A program made the translations under genes and the position numbers. From positions 916,307 through 980,306 of the forward strand of contig NZ_LJYW01000001.1 of assembly GCF_001305515.1 (NCBI RefSeq): a DNA stretch of 64,000 nt. Reading direction: 5' to 3'. The notes under the pieces were generated by a model. It had not been told where the DNA came from and did no database searches. It saw only the letters and a program-made list of their open reading frames with translations. Below, piece after piece: positions 1-17,047 of the stretch. The stretch comes from Prosthecodimorpha hirschii. GTDB lineage: Bacteria; Pseudomonadota; Alphaproteobacteria; Rhizobiales; Ancalomicrobiaceae. Every line of letters begins with the position of its first letter. Positions within the stretch are counted from its first letter, which is position 1.

Positions 1-3253
<3,253 letters not shown>

Positions 3254-3416
3254 CGGCCGTTTCTCCTGCGGGGCACCGGACGCGTGGCCAGTCGCACCGG
3301 CATCCCGCCAAAGGAATTCCATTTCAGCCAAACACATACAGACCGGGTGAGGCGGAACCGCGGCGGCAGCGCGGCAGCCGGGCCGCCGCGCTCACCTCAT
3401 CCCCGAGACCGGCGCC

Positions 3417-7550
<4,134 letters not shown>

Positions 7551-7737
7551 TGTCGCTCCTCGCTCGGGTATCCGACGGCAATCCGGAGAACCGCATCCGC
7601 CGCCGCGGCGGTCTGGCTCTCGGGATGGTCGCCGAAGGCGCCCTGCATTTGTCGAAAACTTCAACAGAAGCCTTCAACCGATTGATTCCGTTCACTGGGC
7701 CGGAGGAAGGTCGGAACCGACCCCCTTCGGCGACACG

Positions 7738-7764
7738 GCCGGAGCCGACGAAGTCGGCCCCGGC
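7738..7764 (-). terminator. Hairpin between rplL and rpoB (attenuator candidate)
   Basis: Two 12-nt arms (7738-7749 and 7753-7764) with one mismatch close a GAA loop in the 260 bp rplL-rpoB spacer. There is no U tract, so this is not a classical intrinsic terminator. In E. coli the same spacer holds an attenuator and an RNase processing site that set the ratio of ribosomal protein to polymerase. The same role here is inferred from position. Confidence 0.45.
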
Positions 7765-7810
7765 ACGCGGCATTGGATTGCACGAGAGCCCGAAAGCCCC
7801 GGCAACAGGA

Positions 7811-8188
7811 TTACTTGAGTTCGACCTTGGCGCCGGCGCCCTCGAGCTGCTTCTTGAGCTTCTCGGCTTCGTCCTTCGAGATGCCTTCCTTGACCGGCTT
7901 CGGAGCGCCCTCGACCAGGTCCTTGGCTTCCTTCAGGCCGAGCGCGGTGATCGCACGGACTTCCTTGATGACGTTGATCTTGTTCGCGCCGGCGTCGGTG
8001 AGGACGACGGTGAACTCGGTCTTCTCCTCGACCGGGGCGGCGGCGACGGCCGGGCCGGCAGCGGCGGCAACCGCCACCGGAGCGGCGGCGGAGACGCCCC
8101 ACTTGTCTTCGAGGAGCTTCACGAGCTCGGCGGCCTCGAGGATGGTGAGGGCGGAGAGATCGTCGACGATCTTCGACAGGTCAGCCAT
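7811..8188 (-). CDS. rplL: Ribosomal protein bL12 (L7/L12)
   Basis: This is the stalk protein of the large subunit, 125 residues, which recruits translational GTPases. It has the N-terminal dimerisation helix ([17 protein letters not shown]), an alanine-rich hinge at about residues 33-52, and the conserved C-terminal domain with [10 protein letters not shown] and [11 protein letters not shown]. The basic and hydrophobic residues of helices 4/5 that contact EF-Tu in E. coli are retained. This matters because the EF-Tu encoded in the same cluster lacks its helix D. AAGGA lies 9 nt before the ATG. Confidence 0.97.
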   Translation of the reverse strand: MADLSKIVDDLSALTILEAAELVKLLEDKWGVSAAAPVAVAAAAGPAVAAAPVEEKTEFTVVLTDAGANKINVIKEVRAITALGLKEAKDLVEGAPKPVKEGISKDEAEKLKKQLEGAGAKVELK

Positions 8189-8286
8189 TTTCAGTGTCCT
8201 TCAGAATGACAATTCGGATTTCGGTTCGGGTCCGGTCCGCAGCCGGCGCCATCAGGCGCCGCGGCGGCGAACCGGGCATTCCGGCC

Positions 8287-8805
8287 TCACGCGGCCTGGT
8301 CCTTCTCGGCATTCGCCTTGATGACGCGGGCAAGAGCTCCGCTCGGTGCGGCGATGACCGACGCGAGCTTGGTGGCGGGCTGATTGATGATGCCCGCGAG
8401 CTTTGCCCGGAGTTCGTCCAGCGACGGCAGGGCTGCCAGCGCCTTGACCCCGTCGGGGTTCAGGGCCTGCTTGCCCATGCCGCCGCCGAGGATGACGAAC
8501 TTGTCGTTGGTCTTGGCGAACTCGACCGCCACCTTCGGGCCGGCGACCGGGTCGGTCGCCTGCACGATCACGGTCGGCCCCTTGAAGAGGCCGGCGATGG
8601 GCTCGAGTTCAGTGCCTTGAAGAGCCAGCTTGGCAAGGCGGTTCTTCGCGACTTTGACGGTTCCGCCGGCGGCCCGGACCTTGCCCCGGAGGGCATTCAT
8701 CTCGGCCACCGTCAGTCCCTGATAGCCCGCAACGACCACGGATCCAGTGTTCTTGAACTGGACGCTCAGGGTCGAAACGAGTTCGCGCTTTGCCGCTCTA
8801 TCCAC
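8287..8805 (-). CDS. rplJ: Ribosomal protein uL10, GTG start
   Basis: This is the base of the ribosomal stalk and binds the L7/L12 dimers. The family normally starts with a residue followed by (D/E)RAxKRE. Here that is [13 protein letters not shown], so the likely start is GTG at 8805, with GAGG five nt upstream. That gives 172 residues, the usual length in this class. An ATG 17 codons further up (8856) would add an atypical extension. The features [15 protein letters not shown] and the C-terminal alanine-rich helix are present. It is 98 bp upstream of rplL. Confidence 0.95.
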   Translation of the reverse strand: MDRAAKRELVSTLSVQFKNTGSVVVAGYQGLTVAEMNALRGKVRAAGGTVKVAKNRLAKLALQGTELEPIAGLFKGPTVIVQATDPVAGPKVAVEFAKTNDKFVILGGGMGKQALNPDGVKALAALPSLDELRAKLAGIINQPATKLASVIAAPSGALARVIKANAEKDQAA

Positions 8806-9191
8806 GACTGCCTCGTTCTCGTATGCCCTCGAGAGGATCCCGAGGGCGGGTTGCAAATGGGCGCCCGGACAGGCCTTGCGGCCGATACGGAAGCCCGCTC
8901 ACTTCCTGCCCCCTCTCCCCCGCTTCCGCGGGCTCGAGGACCAACGGTCCGAACCGATCCGCCGGAGCGCGACGGCTCCGGAGAAACTGCTCTTCCCCGT
9001 CTCATGCAGGCCCCCTCGGATCGCACCCGGCGGTAGGGATTAGGCCGGCGAACCGGCACCTGCAGTCTCGGACAGGTCGGACCGGGAGGCGGAAACCCGC
9101 CCGTCCGGTCCGGCTCGTCCCGACCGATCCGCGAGCGGACCGACCGGGAAATCGTCTGGGACGGCACCTCCTCGGAGGCGCCGGTCCGCAC
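8806..9191 (-). promoter_or_regulatory. rplA-rplJ intergenic region, L10-operon leader
   Basis: This 386 bp stretch holds no convincing gene. It contains a GC-rich hairpin at 9079-9111, with GGACCGG/CCGGTCC outer arms and a GGCGG/CCGCC inner stem around a short loop. In many bacteria the untranslated leader of rplJ is where L10/L12 represses its own translation, and this is the expected place for that control. The hairpin is seen directly; its role is inferred. Confidence 0.4.
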
Positions 9192-9899
9192 TCAGCCGTT
9201 CGCCGCGACCGACAGGCTCGCCGGGTCGATCTTGACGCCGGGGCCCATGGTCGAGGAGATCGAGACGCGCTGGAGATAGGTCCCCTTGGCGCCCGTCGGC
9301 TTGGCCTTGCTGACCGCATCCGCGAAGGCGCGGATGTTCTCGAGCAGCGCGCCCTCGGTGAACGAGGCCTTGCCGATGCCGGCATGCACGATGCCCGCCT
9401 TCTCGGCGCGGAACTCGACGGCGCCGCCCTTGGCGTCGTTGACGGCCTTGGTCACGTCCATGGTGACGGTGCCGACCTTCGGGTTCGGCATCAGCCCGCG
9501 CGGGCCGAGCACCTTACCGAGGCGGCCGACCAGCGGCATCATGTCCGGGGTGGCGATGCAGCGATCGAAGTCGATCGTGCCGCCATTGATGCGCTCGACC
9601 AGATCTTCGGCGCCGACGATGTCGGCACCGGCGGCGCGGGCCTCATCGGCCTTGGCGCCCTTGGCGAAGACCGCGACCCGCACGGTACGGCCGGTGCCGT
9701 TCGGCAGATTGCAGACGCCGCGGACCATCTGGTCGGCATGGCGGGGATCGACGCCGAGATTCATCGCGATCTCGACGGTCTCGTCGAACTTCGCGCTGGC
9801 GCGGTCCTTGACCAGCTTCACGGCCTCGTCGAGGCGATAGAGCTTAGTGCGGGAGATGCCCTCGCGGGACTTGGCAATGCGCTTCGGAAGCTTGCTCAT
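9192..9899 (-). CDS. rplA: Ribosomal protein uL1
   Basis: This is the large-subunit L1 stalk protein, 235 residues, which helps move deacylated tRNA. The family signature around [16 protein letters not shown] is intact, as are the N-terminal [10 protein letters not shown] and the C-terminal [20 protein letters not shown]. The ATG is at 9899, four nt after the rplK stop, so the two genes are almost certainly translated from one message. In many bacteria L1 also represses its own rplK-rplA message. Confidence 0.97.
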   Translation of the reverse strand: MSKLPKRIAKSREGISRTKLYRLDEAVKLVKDRASAKFDETVEIAMNLGVDPRHADQMVRGVCNLPNGTGRTVRVAVFAKGAKADEARAAGADIVGAEDLVERINGGTIDFDRCIATPDMMPLVGRLGKVLGPRGLMPNPKVGTVTMDVTKAVNDAKGGAVEFRAEKAGIVHAGIGKASFTEGALLENIRAFADAVSKAKPTGAKGTYLQRVSISSTMGPGVKIDPASLSVAANG

Positions 9900-9903
9900 G
9901 GTC

Positions 9904-10350
9904 TCACCCCACCACCCGGATGCCCATGGCCGCGGCCGACCCTTCGACCATTCGCATGGCCGCTTCGATGTCGTTCGCGTTCATGTCCTTCATCTTCTTT
10001 TCGGCGATCTCCTTGACCTGAGTCTTGTCGATCTCGCCGACGAAGGTGCGGCCCGGGGTCTTCGACCCGCTGCCCGGCTTCTTCTTCGTCTCGAGCTTGG
10101 CCGCCTTCTTGATGAAATACGCCGTCGGGGGCGTCTTGATCTCGAAGGTGAAGCTCTTGTCCGTGAAGTAGGTGATCTTGACAGGGCACGGGGTGCCCTT
10201 CTCCATCTCCTGGGTCTTCGCGTTGAATTCCTTGCAGAACATCATGATGTTCAGACCGCGCTGACCGAGCGCGGGACCGATCGGCGGCGACGGGTTGGCC
10301 GCGCCGGCCGGTACCTGGAGCTTGATGTAGCCCTGGACCTTTTTCGCCAT
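9904..10350 (-). CDS. rplK: Ribosomal protein uL11
   Basis: This protein of the GTPase-associated centre binds 23S rRNA. It has 148 residues against a usual 141-149. The N-terminal domain carries [20 protein letters not shown], followed by [19 protein letters not shown], and the C-terminal RNA-binding domain is complete. The ATG at 10350 has GGAGAG at good spacing. It is first of the rplK-rplA pair and is preceded by an unusually long 532 bp spacer from nusG. Confidence 0.97.
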   Translation of the reverse strand: MAKKVQGYIKLQVPAGAANPSPPIGPALGQRGLNIMMFCKEFNAKTQEMEKGTPCPVKITYFTDKSFTFEIKTPPTAYFIKKAAKLETKKKPGSGSKTPGRTFVGEIDKTQVKEIAEKKMKDMNANDIEAAMRMVEGSAAAMGIRVVG

Positions 10351-10882
10351 TTCACTCTCTCCTTCGGTGGTGCCGCCCCGGACCGGAAGTCCGTGCGGCG
10401 TCGGAGTGGCGGTTCGGCTTCACGGTCCGGCGACGACCGTTCGACCCCCCGCCCCCGCCGTCCGCCCGAAGGCGTCCGCCGGGTTGATGCCGTGCCGTGC
10501 CCCGAAACCCCAAGGGTCCGAACGCGGCCGCCATCGACGTTCCCGGTTCCCCGCGAAGACGGCCGAGTTGGGCCGCCCCTTCGCCGCGAACCCGGACCGG
10601 TCCCGCTCTTCCGAGCCGTCCCGATCCGTTCGAACCCGCGGGCCATCTCCGCGGGCTCCCGGAACCGGTCCCGTCGGGTCCTCCCCGAACGGCGATCGGT
10701 TCCGATCGGACCGTTCCGCCGGCGTCGGACGCCTCTGCGCAGCGGTCAAATTCCGATCGCGTCCGCGCCGGAGGAGCCCTGCTCGACCGGTCCGACGGAC
10801 GCTGACACTCACGAGCACTCTGGTCGCCCCGACATCCGGCCGCATCCCGAAGACGCGACCGGCAGGACGGGCCGGCGACCGG
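10351..10882. other. Long nusG-rplK spacer, no gene recognised
   Basis: This 532 bp separates nusG from rplK, where many genomes have far less. The open frames are GC-driven and resemble no family. The sequence is full of short GATCGG/CCGATC and GGTTCC/GGAACC palindromic words, for example around 10690-10716, so the RNA can fold but shows no clean terminator with a T run. It may hold the rplK promoter and leader; I could not pick one out. Confidence 0.35.
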
Positions 10883-11413
10883 TCAAACCTTCTCGACCTG
10901 GCCGTATTCCAGATCGACCGGCGTCGCGCGGCCGAAGATCGAGACCGCCACCTTGAGGCGCGCGCGCTCCTCGTCGACCTCTTCGACGACGCCGTTGAAG
11001 GAGGCGAAGGGGCCGTCGGAGACGCGCACCTGCTCGCCGACCTCGAAGGAGATCGACGGCTTCGGGCGCTCCACGCCTTCCTGCACCTGCTGCAGGATGC
11101 GCATCGCCTCCAATTCGGTGATCGGCATCGGCTTGTTGTCGGAGCCGAGGAAGCCGGTCACCTTCGGGGTGTTCTTGATCAGGTGGAAGGCCTGATCGGT
11201 CAGATCCATCTTCACCAGCACGTAGCCGGGGAAGAACTTGCGCTCGGCATCGACCTTGCGACCGCGCCTGACCTCGACGACCTTCTCGGTCGGAACCAGA
11301 ATCTGCTCGAAGAGATGCGACAGCTGCTGCTGCTGCGCACGCTCCCGGATCGATTCGGCGACCTTGTTCTCGAAGTTCGAATAGGCGTGGACGATGTACC
11401 AGCGCTTGGCCAT
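10883..11413 (-). CDS. nusG: Transcription termination/antitermination factor NusG
   Basis: This general elongation factor binds RNA polymerase and links it to Rho or the ribosome. It has 176 residues. The start is the ATG at 11413 ([20 protein letters not shown]). The NGN domain has the [12 protein letters not shown] block and the C-terminal KOW domain reads [20 protein letters not shown]. It lies 23 nt after secE, the conserved secE-nusG arrangement. Confidence 0.97.
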   Translation of the reverse strand: MAKRWYIVHAYSNFENKVAESIRERAQQQQLSHLFEQILVPTEKVVEVRRGRKVDAERKFFPGYVLVKMDLTDQAFHLIKNTPKVTGFLGSDNKPMPITELEAMRILQQVQEGVERPKPSISFEVGEQVRVSDGPFASFNGVVEEVDEERARLKVAVSIFGRATPVDLEYGQVEKV

Positions 11414-11436
11414 GACGGTGCTCGGTCTCGCGTCGC

Positions 11437-11634
11437 TCAACGGCCGAGGCCGAGAATCAAACTGACGGCCCATCCCATCACCTGATCGGCGACGAGAAAG
11501 AAGATGGCCGCGATCGTCGCCATCACGAACACCATGACGGTGGTGATGGCGGTCTCGTTACGGGTTGGCCAAGTGACCTTGGCAACCTCGTCGCGGACCT
11601 GCTGCAGAAACATGAAAGGATTCGTCTTGGCCAT
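11437..11634 (-). CDS. secE: Preprotein translocase subunit SecE
   Basis: This is the small essential subunit of the SecYEG inner-membrane channel. It has 65 residues, typical of the single-membrane-span form found outside enterobacteria. The cytoplasmic amphipathic helix holds the signature [16 protein letters not shown], followed by one hydrophobic segment at about residues 31-62. It sits between tRNA-Trp and nusG, as in most alphaproteobacteria. Confidence 0.96.
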   Translation of the reverse strand: MAKTNPFMFLQQVRDEVAKVTWPTRNETAITTVMVFVMATIAAIFFLVADQVMGWAVSLILGLGR

Positions 11635-11698
11635 CCGCCGCTCACGACAGGCGGGCGCGTAGAGGCGACCACCCCCACACGCCCTGAAAGGAACCGTC

Positions 11699-11727
11699 TA
11701 CCTAATGCGTTCCGACGCCGACCACAA
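11699..11727 (-). promoter_or_regulatory. Possible secE-nusG promoter
   Basis: TTGTGG (minus strand, 11727-11722) and TAGGTA (11704-11699) are separated by 17 nt, just upstream of secE and downstream of tRNA-Trp. Both hexamers match the sigma-70 consensus only partly, so this is a weak call. Confidence 0.25.
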
Positions 11728-11756
11728 GAGTGAATCATGCATCTTCTGCAAGTTGA

Positions 11757-11832
<76 letters not shown>

Positions 11833-11974
11833 GTAGTCCATCAGCGTAGCCATTGGGCCGTGGCCTTGGCTACCATCCCGGCGCCGGAAGCGAAAGCCCC
11901 CGATGCCGTTTTTCCACCGCGTCTGCCCCTCCGACCGAACAATTTTCCGATCGGGGACAGGCGGTTCGCCTTTG

Positions 11975-12010
11975 TCAGGCGATGATCTTGGCGACGACGC
12001 CGGCACCGCC
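11975..12010 (-). pseudogene. Remnant second copy of the tuf 3' end
   Basis: Read on the minus strand, this stretch encodes [10 protein letters not shown] and a TGA stop, identical to the last ten residues of the tuf gene just upstream. The last six codons are the same, while the first four use different synonymous codons. The final 21 bp (11975-11995) match tuf 12049-12069 exactly. It has no start and cannot be a gene. It looks like the tail of another tuf allele left by recombination or gene conversion. Confidence 0.75.
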
Positions 12011-12012
12011 AT

Positions 12013-12034
12013 CCGTCGCGGTTGTCCGCGACGG
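12013..12034 (-). terminator. Perfect hairpin after tuf
   Basis: A perfect 9-bp stem (CCGTCGCGG/CCGCGACGG) with a 4-nt loop lies 14 nt beyond the tuf stop, between tuf and its duplicated tail. No T run follows on the minus strand. It may stabilise the tuf 3' end or slow transcription rather than terminate it cleanly. Confidence 0.5.
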
Positions 12035-12048
12035 GCCGTTCGCCAAGA

Positions 12049-13206
<1,158 letters not shown>

Positions 13207-13258
13207 CGTCGTCCTGTCCTACACGGGGTCCGGCCGGGCCGGAAACGAACCGGGCAGT

Positions 13259-13287
13259 CGCTTAGTGGGTTTCGCGCCCGCATTCAA
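13259..13287 (-). promoter_or_regulatory. Candidate tuf promoter
   Basis: On the minus strand TTGAAT (13287-13282) and TAAGCG (13264-13259) are spaced by 17 nt, about 55 bp upstream of the tuf ATG. The fit to a housekeeping promoter is fair, and no better pair was seen in the 242 bp between tuf and the divergent gene. Confidence 0.35.
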
Positions 13288-13448
13288 GACCTTTTCCGCG
13301 TCGGCGGCGTTCGGAAGCGCGGCGGCGGCGAAGCGGGCAACCGGGGTCGGGCCGCTGTCGCGCCCGGAATACCTGTTATCGGTCGAATTGCCGCGGCGGC
13401 GGCGCTAGCGTCCGTCCTGTCCTGCAAGAAAATCGGGAGGAAAGCGCC

Positions 13449-13859
13449 ATGTCGGCAGAAGCCGGCCCCTATCCGGGCCCGGACTGGATGGAGCGATACC
13501 GGTCGCGCGTGAATGCCGACCGCGAACTCGGCATCATCGGTCGCTGGTTCACCGCGACCTTCATGCTCACCTTCGGCGAGAACCGCCATGCGGTGAAGGT
13601 GGTCGAGGGCCGGATCGCGGAGATCGTCGCCGCACCGCGATTCGACGTGCGCGCGACCTTCGGCTTCCGCGCCCCCGTCGAGGTCTGGGCGAAGTTCCTG
13701 TCGCCCAACCCGCCGCCGCTCTACCACGACTTCTTCGCCATGCTGATGCGGGTGCCGGCCTTCGTGCTGGAGGGCGACAGCCTCGCCGCCATGCAGAATG
13801 CCCGGGCGCTGCACCGGATGATGAACATCATGCGCGAGACGGGGGCGCCCGATGCCTGA
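13449..13859 (+). CDS. SCP2-like small hypothetical protein
   Basis: This is a soluble protein of 136 residues with no signal peptide or membrane span. The pattern [23 protein letters not shown] then [16 protein letters not shown] resembles the beta-strand core of SCP2/sterol-carrier-like lipid-binding domains; this is a resemblance in style, not a proven assignment. AGGAAAG precedes the ATG. Its stop overlaps the start of the alpha/beta hydrolase by 8 bp, so the two are translationally coupled and probably act on the same hydrophobic substrate. Confidence 0.75.
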   Translation: MSAEAGPYPGPDWMERYRSRVNADRELGIIGRWFTATFMLTFGENRHAVKVVEGRIAEIVAAPRFDVRATFGFRAPVEVWAKFLSPNPPPLYHDFFAMLMRVPAFVLEGDSLAAMQNARALHRMMNIMRETGAPDA

Positions 13860-14688
13860 TTTCGAACCCATTGCCGGGCGCTACCTGACGGTCGCGATCG
13901 ACGGCGTCGACCACCGCATCTTCCTGGAGGAGGCCGGCCAGGGCCTGCCGCTGCTCTGCCTGCACACGGCCGGTGCCGACAGCCGTCAGTACCGCCACCT
14001 CCTGAACGACGCCTGGGTGACCGAGCGCTTCCGGGTGATCGCCTTCGACATGCCCTGGCACGGCCGCTCCAACCCGCCGGACGACTGGTGGCTGACCCGC
14101 TACCGGCTGACCACGGCCGGCTATCTGGCGACCATCCGGGCCGTCTGGCAGGCGCTCGGACTGGACCGGCCGGTGGTGCTCGGCTGCTCGATGGGCGGGG
14201 CGATCGTGCTCAAGGTCGCGGCCGACTACCAGGACGAGCTGACCGGCATCGTCGGCCTGGAAAGCGCCGCCTATGCGCCCGGCCGCTACAACGAGCTGCT
14301 GCACCATCCGGCGATCCATGGCGGCGAACTCTGCGCCAGCTATACCTACGGCCTCAACGCACCGACCTCGCCGGAGGCCAGCCGGCGCGAGAACTGGTGG
14401 TACTATTCGCAATCCGGCCCCGGCGTGTACCAGGGCGACGTGCACTATTACAGCCTCGACTGGGACGCGCGCGAGGACATCAAGACGATCGACACCGCCC
14501 GCTGCCGCGTCGCGCTGCTGACCGGCGAATACGACTACAGCTGCACGCCCGAACAGACCGAGCAGGCGGCCGCCGCGATCCCCGGCGCCTCGCTGACCAT
14601 CATGAAGGGCATGGGCCACTTCCCGATGATCGAGAACTATCGCGACTTCCGGCCCTATCTGCTGGAAGCCCTGAAGCAGATGCTCTGA
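13852..14688 (+). CDS. Alpha/beta hydrolase
   Basis: This cytoplasmic hydrolase has 278 residues. The nucleophile elbow is GCSMGG with Ser113. The oxyanion region HTAGADSRQY is at about 38-47, an Asp lies in GEYDYSC near residue 225, and the catalytic His is in GMGHFPMIENY near the C terminus. All three members of the triad are therefore visible. The substrate is unknown; haloperoxidase- or ring-cleavage-product-type hydrolases have similar layouts. It overlaps the SCP2-like gene upstream. Confidence 0.9.
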   Translation: MPDFEPIAGRYLTVAIDGVDHRIFLEEAGQGLPLLCLHTAGADSRQYRHLLNDAWVTERFRVIAFDMPWHGRSNPPDDWWLTRYRLTTAGYLATIRAVWQALGLDRPVVLGCSMGGAIVLKVAADYQDELTGIVGLESAAYAPGRYNELLHHPAIHGGELCASYTYGLNAPTSPEASRRENWWYYSQSGPGVYQGDVHYYSLDWDAREDIKTIDTARCRVALLTGEYDYSCTPEQTEQAAAAIPGASLTIMKGMGHFPMIENYRDFRPYLLEALKQML

Positions 14689-14752
14689 GGCCGCGCCCGC
14701 CCGCCGCCGTCGCGCGCCGGACAAAGCGGCCGCGGCGGCGGGCGGGGCCGGC

Positions 14753-15937
14753 TCAATAGCTGCGCGGCATGCCGAGGACGTGTTCGCCGATATAGGCGAG
14801 GATCAGGTTGGTGGAGATCGGCGCGACCTGATAGAGCCGGGTCTCGCGGAACTTGCGCTCCACGTCATATTCCTCGGCGAAGCCGAAGCCGCCATGGCTC
14901 TGCAGGCAGGCCTCGGCGGCATGCCAGGCGGCCTCCGAGGCGAGCAGCTTGGCCATGTTGGCCTCCTTGCCGCAGGGCTCGCCGGCATCGTAGCGCCGCG
15001 CGCCCTCGTAGACCATCAGCCGGGCCGCCGACATCTCCGCATAGGCGCGCGCGATCGGGAACTGGACGCCCTGGTTCTGGCCGATCGGCCGGCCGAACAC
15101 GACGCGCTCCGAGGCGTAGGCGGAGGCCTTGTCGATGAACCAGGTGGCGTCGCCGATGCACTCCGCGGCGATCAGCAGGCGCTCGGCATTCATCCCGTCG
15201 AGCACATATTTGAAGCCGCGCCCCTCCTCGCCGATCAGATGATCGGCCGGCACCTCAAGGTTTTCGAAGAAGACCTCCGTGGTGGCGTGGTTCATCATGG
15301 TCCGGATCGGCCGGATGGTCATGCCGCGGCCGACCGCCTCGCGCATGTCGACGACCAGGATCGACAGTCCCTCCGACCGCTTCCTGACCTCGGCCTGCGG
15401 CGTGGTGCGCACCAAGAGCACCATCAGGTCGGAATGCTCGGCGCGCGAGGTCCAGATCTTCTGGCCGTTGACGACGTAGCGGTCGCCCCGGCGCACCGCC
15501 GTGGTGGCGATCGAGGTCGTGTCGGTGCCGGCGGTCGGCTCGGTCACGCCGAAGGCCTGCAGGCGCAGGTCGCCGCGCGCGATGGCCGGCAGCCAGCGCT
15601 GCTTCTGCTCGGCATTGCCGTGGCGCAGGATGATGCCCATGACATACATCTGCGCGTGGCAGGCGGCGCCGTTGCAGCCCATGCCGTGGACCGTCTCGAG
15701 GATCGTCGCCGCCTCGGTGACGCCGAGGCCCGAGCCGCCGAACGCCTCGGGGATCAAGGCCGAGAGATAGCCCGCTTCGGTCATGGCGGCGACGAACTCG
15801 CCGGGATATCGTCGTTCGCCGTCGACCTCGCGCCAGTAGGCACCGGGAAAGCGCGCGCACAGGGCTTTCACGGCATCGCGGATGTGGTCGCGCAGCGAAT
15901 CCTGGGGCGTTGAAGTCGGGGTGTCGAGCACGTCCAT
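14753..15937 (-). CDS. Acyl-CoA dehydrogenase
   Basis: This is an FAD-dependent acyl-CoA dehydrogenase, 394 residues, oxidising an acyl-CoA to the 2-enoyl-CoA. It shows the FAD/substrate signature GVTEPTAGTDTTSIATTAV, the WTSRAEHSDL strand, the VVFGRPIGQNQGVQFPIA block and the C-terminal LQSHGGFGFAEEYDVER. The start is taken as ATG 15937 (MDVLDT), with ATG 15952 as an alternative. The frame stays open far upstream only because of the GC-rich LysR gene opposite. It is divergent from that LysR gene, its likely regulator. Confidence 0.93.
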   Translation of the reverse strand: MDVLDTPTSTPQDSLRDHIRDAVKALCARFPGAYWREVDGERRYPGEFVAAMTEAGYLSALIPEAFGGSGLGVTEAATILETVHGMGCNGAACHAQMYVMGIILRHGNAEQKQRWLPAIARGDLRLQAFGVTEPTAGTDTTSIATTAVRRGDRYVVNGQKIWTSRAEHSDLMVLLVRTTPQAEVRKRSEGLSILVVDMREAVGRGMTIRPIRTMMNHATTEVFFENLEVPADHLIGEEGRGFKYVLDGMNAERLLIAAECIGDATWFIDKASAYASERVVFGRPIGQNQGVQFPIARAYAEMSAARLMVYEGARRYDAGEPCGKEANMAKLLASEAAWHAAEACLQSHGGFGFAEEYDVERKFRETRLYQVAPISTNLILAYIGEHVLGMPRSY

Positions 15938-15952
15938 CCTCGTCCGTTGCAT

Positions 15953-16069
15953 GGCCGATGGGTTCGGACTGCATGGTAACCGGACCCGGACGCCCGATAA
16001 GCTGTCGCGCCGCGCTAGCTGATATATTCGAACGATAAGGCGCGGCAACGCTGGGAGGCGGCTCCGACC
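15953..16069. promoter_or_regulatory. Divergent promoter region, acyl-CoA dehydrogenase / LysR
   Basis: This 117 bp region has an AT-richer core, GATATATTCGAACGATAA, around 16019-16036 with the palindrome TTCGAA. LysR proteins usually bind imperfect dyads between themselves and a divergent target. The core is the plausible operator; there is no direct proof. Confidence 0.4.
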
Positions 16070-17008
16070 ATGGAGATGAAGCAGCTCAAATATTTTCTGG
16101 CCGTGGCCGATCTCGGCAGCTTCTCCAAGGCGGCCGTGATGCTGGCGGCGGCGCAGCCGGTCCTGTCGCGCCAGATCCGCAGCCTGGAAGAGGAACTCGG
16201 CATCGAGCTGCTCTATCGCAACGGCCGCGGCATCGTCTTGACCGAGGCCGGCACCGCCTTCGTGGCGCGCGCCCGGACCATCCTCGACACGGCCCGGCTG
16301 GCTGCCGCCGAGATCGACCAGATGCGCGGCGACCCGTCCGGCAAGATCGTGATCGGCCTGCCGCCGACCGCCGGGGCGGTGCTGACCGTGCCGCTGATCC
16401 AGCGCTTCCGCAAGGAACTGCCGCGCGTCCGCCTGAAGGTGCAGGAGGGCTATAGCGGCCATGTGCTCGAATGGCTCTCGACCGGCCGCATCGATGTCGC
16501 CGTGCTCTACAACGCGCCGAAGACCTCGACCCTGCTGACCCAGCCGCTGATCGAGGAAGAACTGCTGCTGATCGGCCCGCCGACGACGCCGGCCGCCCTG
16601 CGCGCCGGCCCGGTCACCGGCAAGGACCTCGCCGGACTGCCGATGATCCTGCCGTCCCATCCGCACGGCCTGCGCGTGCTCCTGGAAAATCTCCTTGCGG
16701 CGCATCAGGTCGAGCTCAACGTCGAATACGAGATCGACAGCTTCCAGGCCTGTCTCGGCCTCGTCGAGGAGGGGCTCGGCTATACGGTGCTGCCCTATGC
16801 CGGCGTCCACCGCCAGGTCGCCGCCGGCCAGCTCGTCGTCACCCCGATCGTCGAGCCGCGCCTGGCGCGCCAATTGGTGCTCGCCACATCGACCCAGCGC
16901 CCGATGACCCAGACCACCCGCGCCCTCGCCCGCACCGTCACCCAACTGGTCCGCGACCTGGTCCACGACGGCATCTGGATGCCGAAATCCAACCGCCCGG
17001 ACGGTTGA
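16070..17008 (+). CDS. LysR-family transcriptional regulator
   Basis: This regulator has 312 residues. The N-terminal winged helix-turn-helix is MKQLKYFLAVADLGSFSKAA with AAAQPVLSRQIRSLEEELG as the recognition region. The remainder is a periplasmic-binding-like effector domain (KIVIGLPPTAGAVLTVPLI onward). The subgroup resembles Nac/CynR-type regulators. It probably controls the divergent acyl-CoA dehydrogenase and itself. The gene is followed directly by the repeat array. Confidence 0.93.
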   Translation: MEMKQLKYFLAVADLGSFSKAAVMLAAAQPVLSRQIRSLEEELGIELLYRNGRGIVLTEAGTAFVARARTILDTARLAAAEIDQMRGDPSGKIVIGLPPTAGAVLTVPLIQRFRKELPRVRLKVQEGYSGHVLEWLSTGRIDVAVLYNAPKTSTLLTQPLIEEELLLIGPPTTPAALRAGPVTGKDLAGLPMILPSHPHGLRVLLENLLAAHQVELNVEYEIDSFQACLGLVEEGLGYTVLPYAGVHRQVAAGQLVVTPIVEPRLARQLVLATSTQRPMTQTTRALARTVTQLVRDLVHDGIWMPKSNRPDG

Positions 17009-17047
17009 GCGGGACCGTCCCGAAGGCCAGGGCGCTTGACGGCTCGC

